From: Singulisphaera sp. GP187
GTDB taxonomy: Bacteria; Planctomycetota; Phycisphaerae; Phycisphaerales; SM1A02
Reading direction: 5' to 3'
DNA: 5,929 bases
Assembly: GCA_945896765.1 (NCBI GenBank)
Contig: CAMDEL010000103.1
Location: forward strand, 1-5,929
Shown here: positions 5,689 to 5,929 of the stretch, piece after piece
Layout: every line of letters starts with the position of its first letter
Numbering within the stretch: the stretch's first letter is position 1
Program-made: the position numbers and the translations under genes
The notes under the pieces: model-generated
Databases searched by the model: none
Told to the model about the DNA's origin: nothing
What the model saw: the letters and a program-made list of their open reading frames with translations, nothing else

Positions 5689-5929
5689 TGAATTCGGTCG
5701 TCATAAAAAGTATCGTCGGTGTCGGTATTTGCACGCTCTGTTCTATTGCGGTCTTTGCAGCGGCGTCTCTCTCTTCAACCAAACAGAAAGCATCATCTAT
5801 GAATGCAAGCGTTACAGTCGCGGACTATGGCACGGTGAATGGTCAGCCCGCGCATGTGTGGACACTCACGAATTCCAGCGGAATGCGCATGAAAGCAACC
5901 GATTATGGAACGATCGTCACCGAACTTTG
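5688..5929 (+). CDS. galM: Galactose mutarotase / aldose 1-epimerase, exported form (C-terminus cut by window edge)
   Basis: 80 codons are visible and the frame runs off the right edge. Residues 39-80 read as the N-terminus of the aldose 1-epimerase family: DYGTVNGQPAHVWTLTN, then SGMRMKATDYGTIVTEL, matching the usual G-x-V-x-x-x-T-L-x-N-x-x-G-M-x(6)-Y-G-x-I pattern. The enzyme interconverts alpha and beta anomers of hexoses or related sugars. Its catalytic His and Glu residues lie beyond the window, so activity cannot be judged. Before it lies a signal-peptide-like segment (residues 1-26: one Lys, hydrophobic core, VFAAA), which would send it to the periplasm. An internal ATG at residue 38 (5799) would give a cytoplasmic protein. 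I prefer 5688 because it overlaps the permease stop by one base (TGATG) and follows AAAGGAA at good spacing. The position at the end of a sugar importer fits a role in presenting the right anomer to the binding protein. Confidence 0.87.
   Translation, partial: MNSVVIKSIVGVGICTLCSIAVFAAASLSSTKQKASSMNASVTVADYGTVNGQPAHVWTLTNSSGMRMKATDYGTIVTEL

Overview
The window looks like chromosomal DNA from a free-living, Gram-negative-type bacterium. A planctomycete (Phycisphaerae-like) is my best guess. The reasons are indirect: the leftmost gene encodes a secreted DNRLRE/CBM96-like protein whose visible end, VPAPG, resembles the start of the PEP-CTERM sorting signals common in that group, and the export signals imply a periplasm. 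There is no rRNA or other marker gene, so the lineage is an inference. Verrucomicrobiota or another PEP-CTERM-bearing phylum is possible.

Left part (1-1132, minus strand): two genes face left. The first (698 down to 1, running off the edge) encodes the secreted DNRLRE-type protein and is intact as far as it can be seen. The second (1132 down to 785) encodes a 115-residue single-pass membrane protein with a low-complexity Gly/Gln/Met then Lys/Asp-rich tail. I do not recognise its family. An intergenic region at 1133-1284 separates these genes from a rightward operon.

Right part (1285-5929, plus strand): a tightly packed sugar-uptake operon. The order is an SDR-family oxidoreductase, a periplasmic sugar-binding protein, an RbsA/MglA-type double ATPase, an RbsC-type permease, and the start of an exported galactose mutarotase (aldose 1-epimerase) cut by the window end. 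Junctions are an 11-base gap, then overlaps of one, four and one bases, so the genes are probably co-transcribed and translationally coupled.

Likely joint role: the mutarotase equilibrates sugar anomers outside the cytoplasm, the binding protein captures the sugar, the ATPase/permease pair imports it, and the SDR may oxidise or reduce the sugar or a product inside. The substrate cannot be read from sequence alone, and no sugar kinase, isomerase or regulator is visible in the window. The most unusual points are the SDR's altered NNAG motif and missing active-site Asn, the export signal on the mutarotase, a possible leaderless start of the operon, and the odd low-complexity membrane protein. 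I do not see a clearly new system such as a defence island, mobile element or CRISPR.
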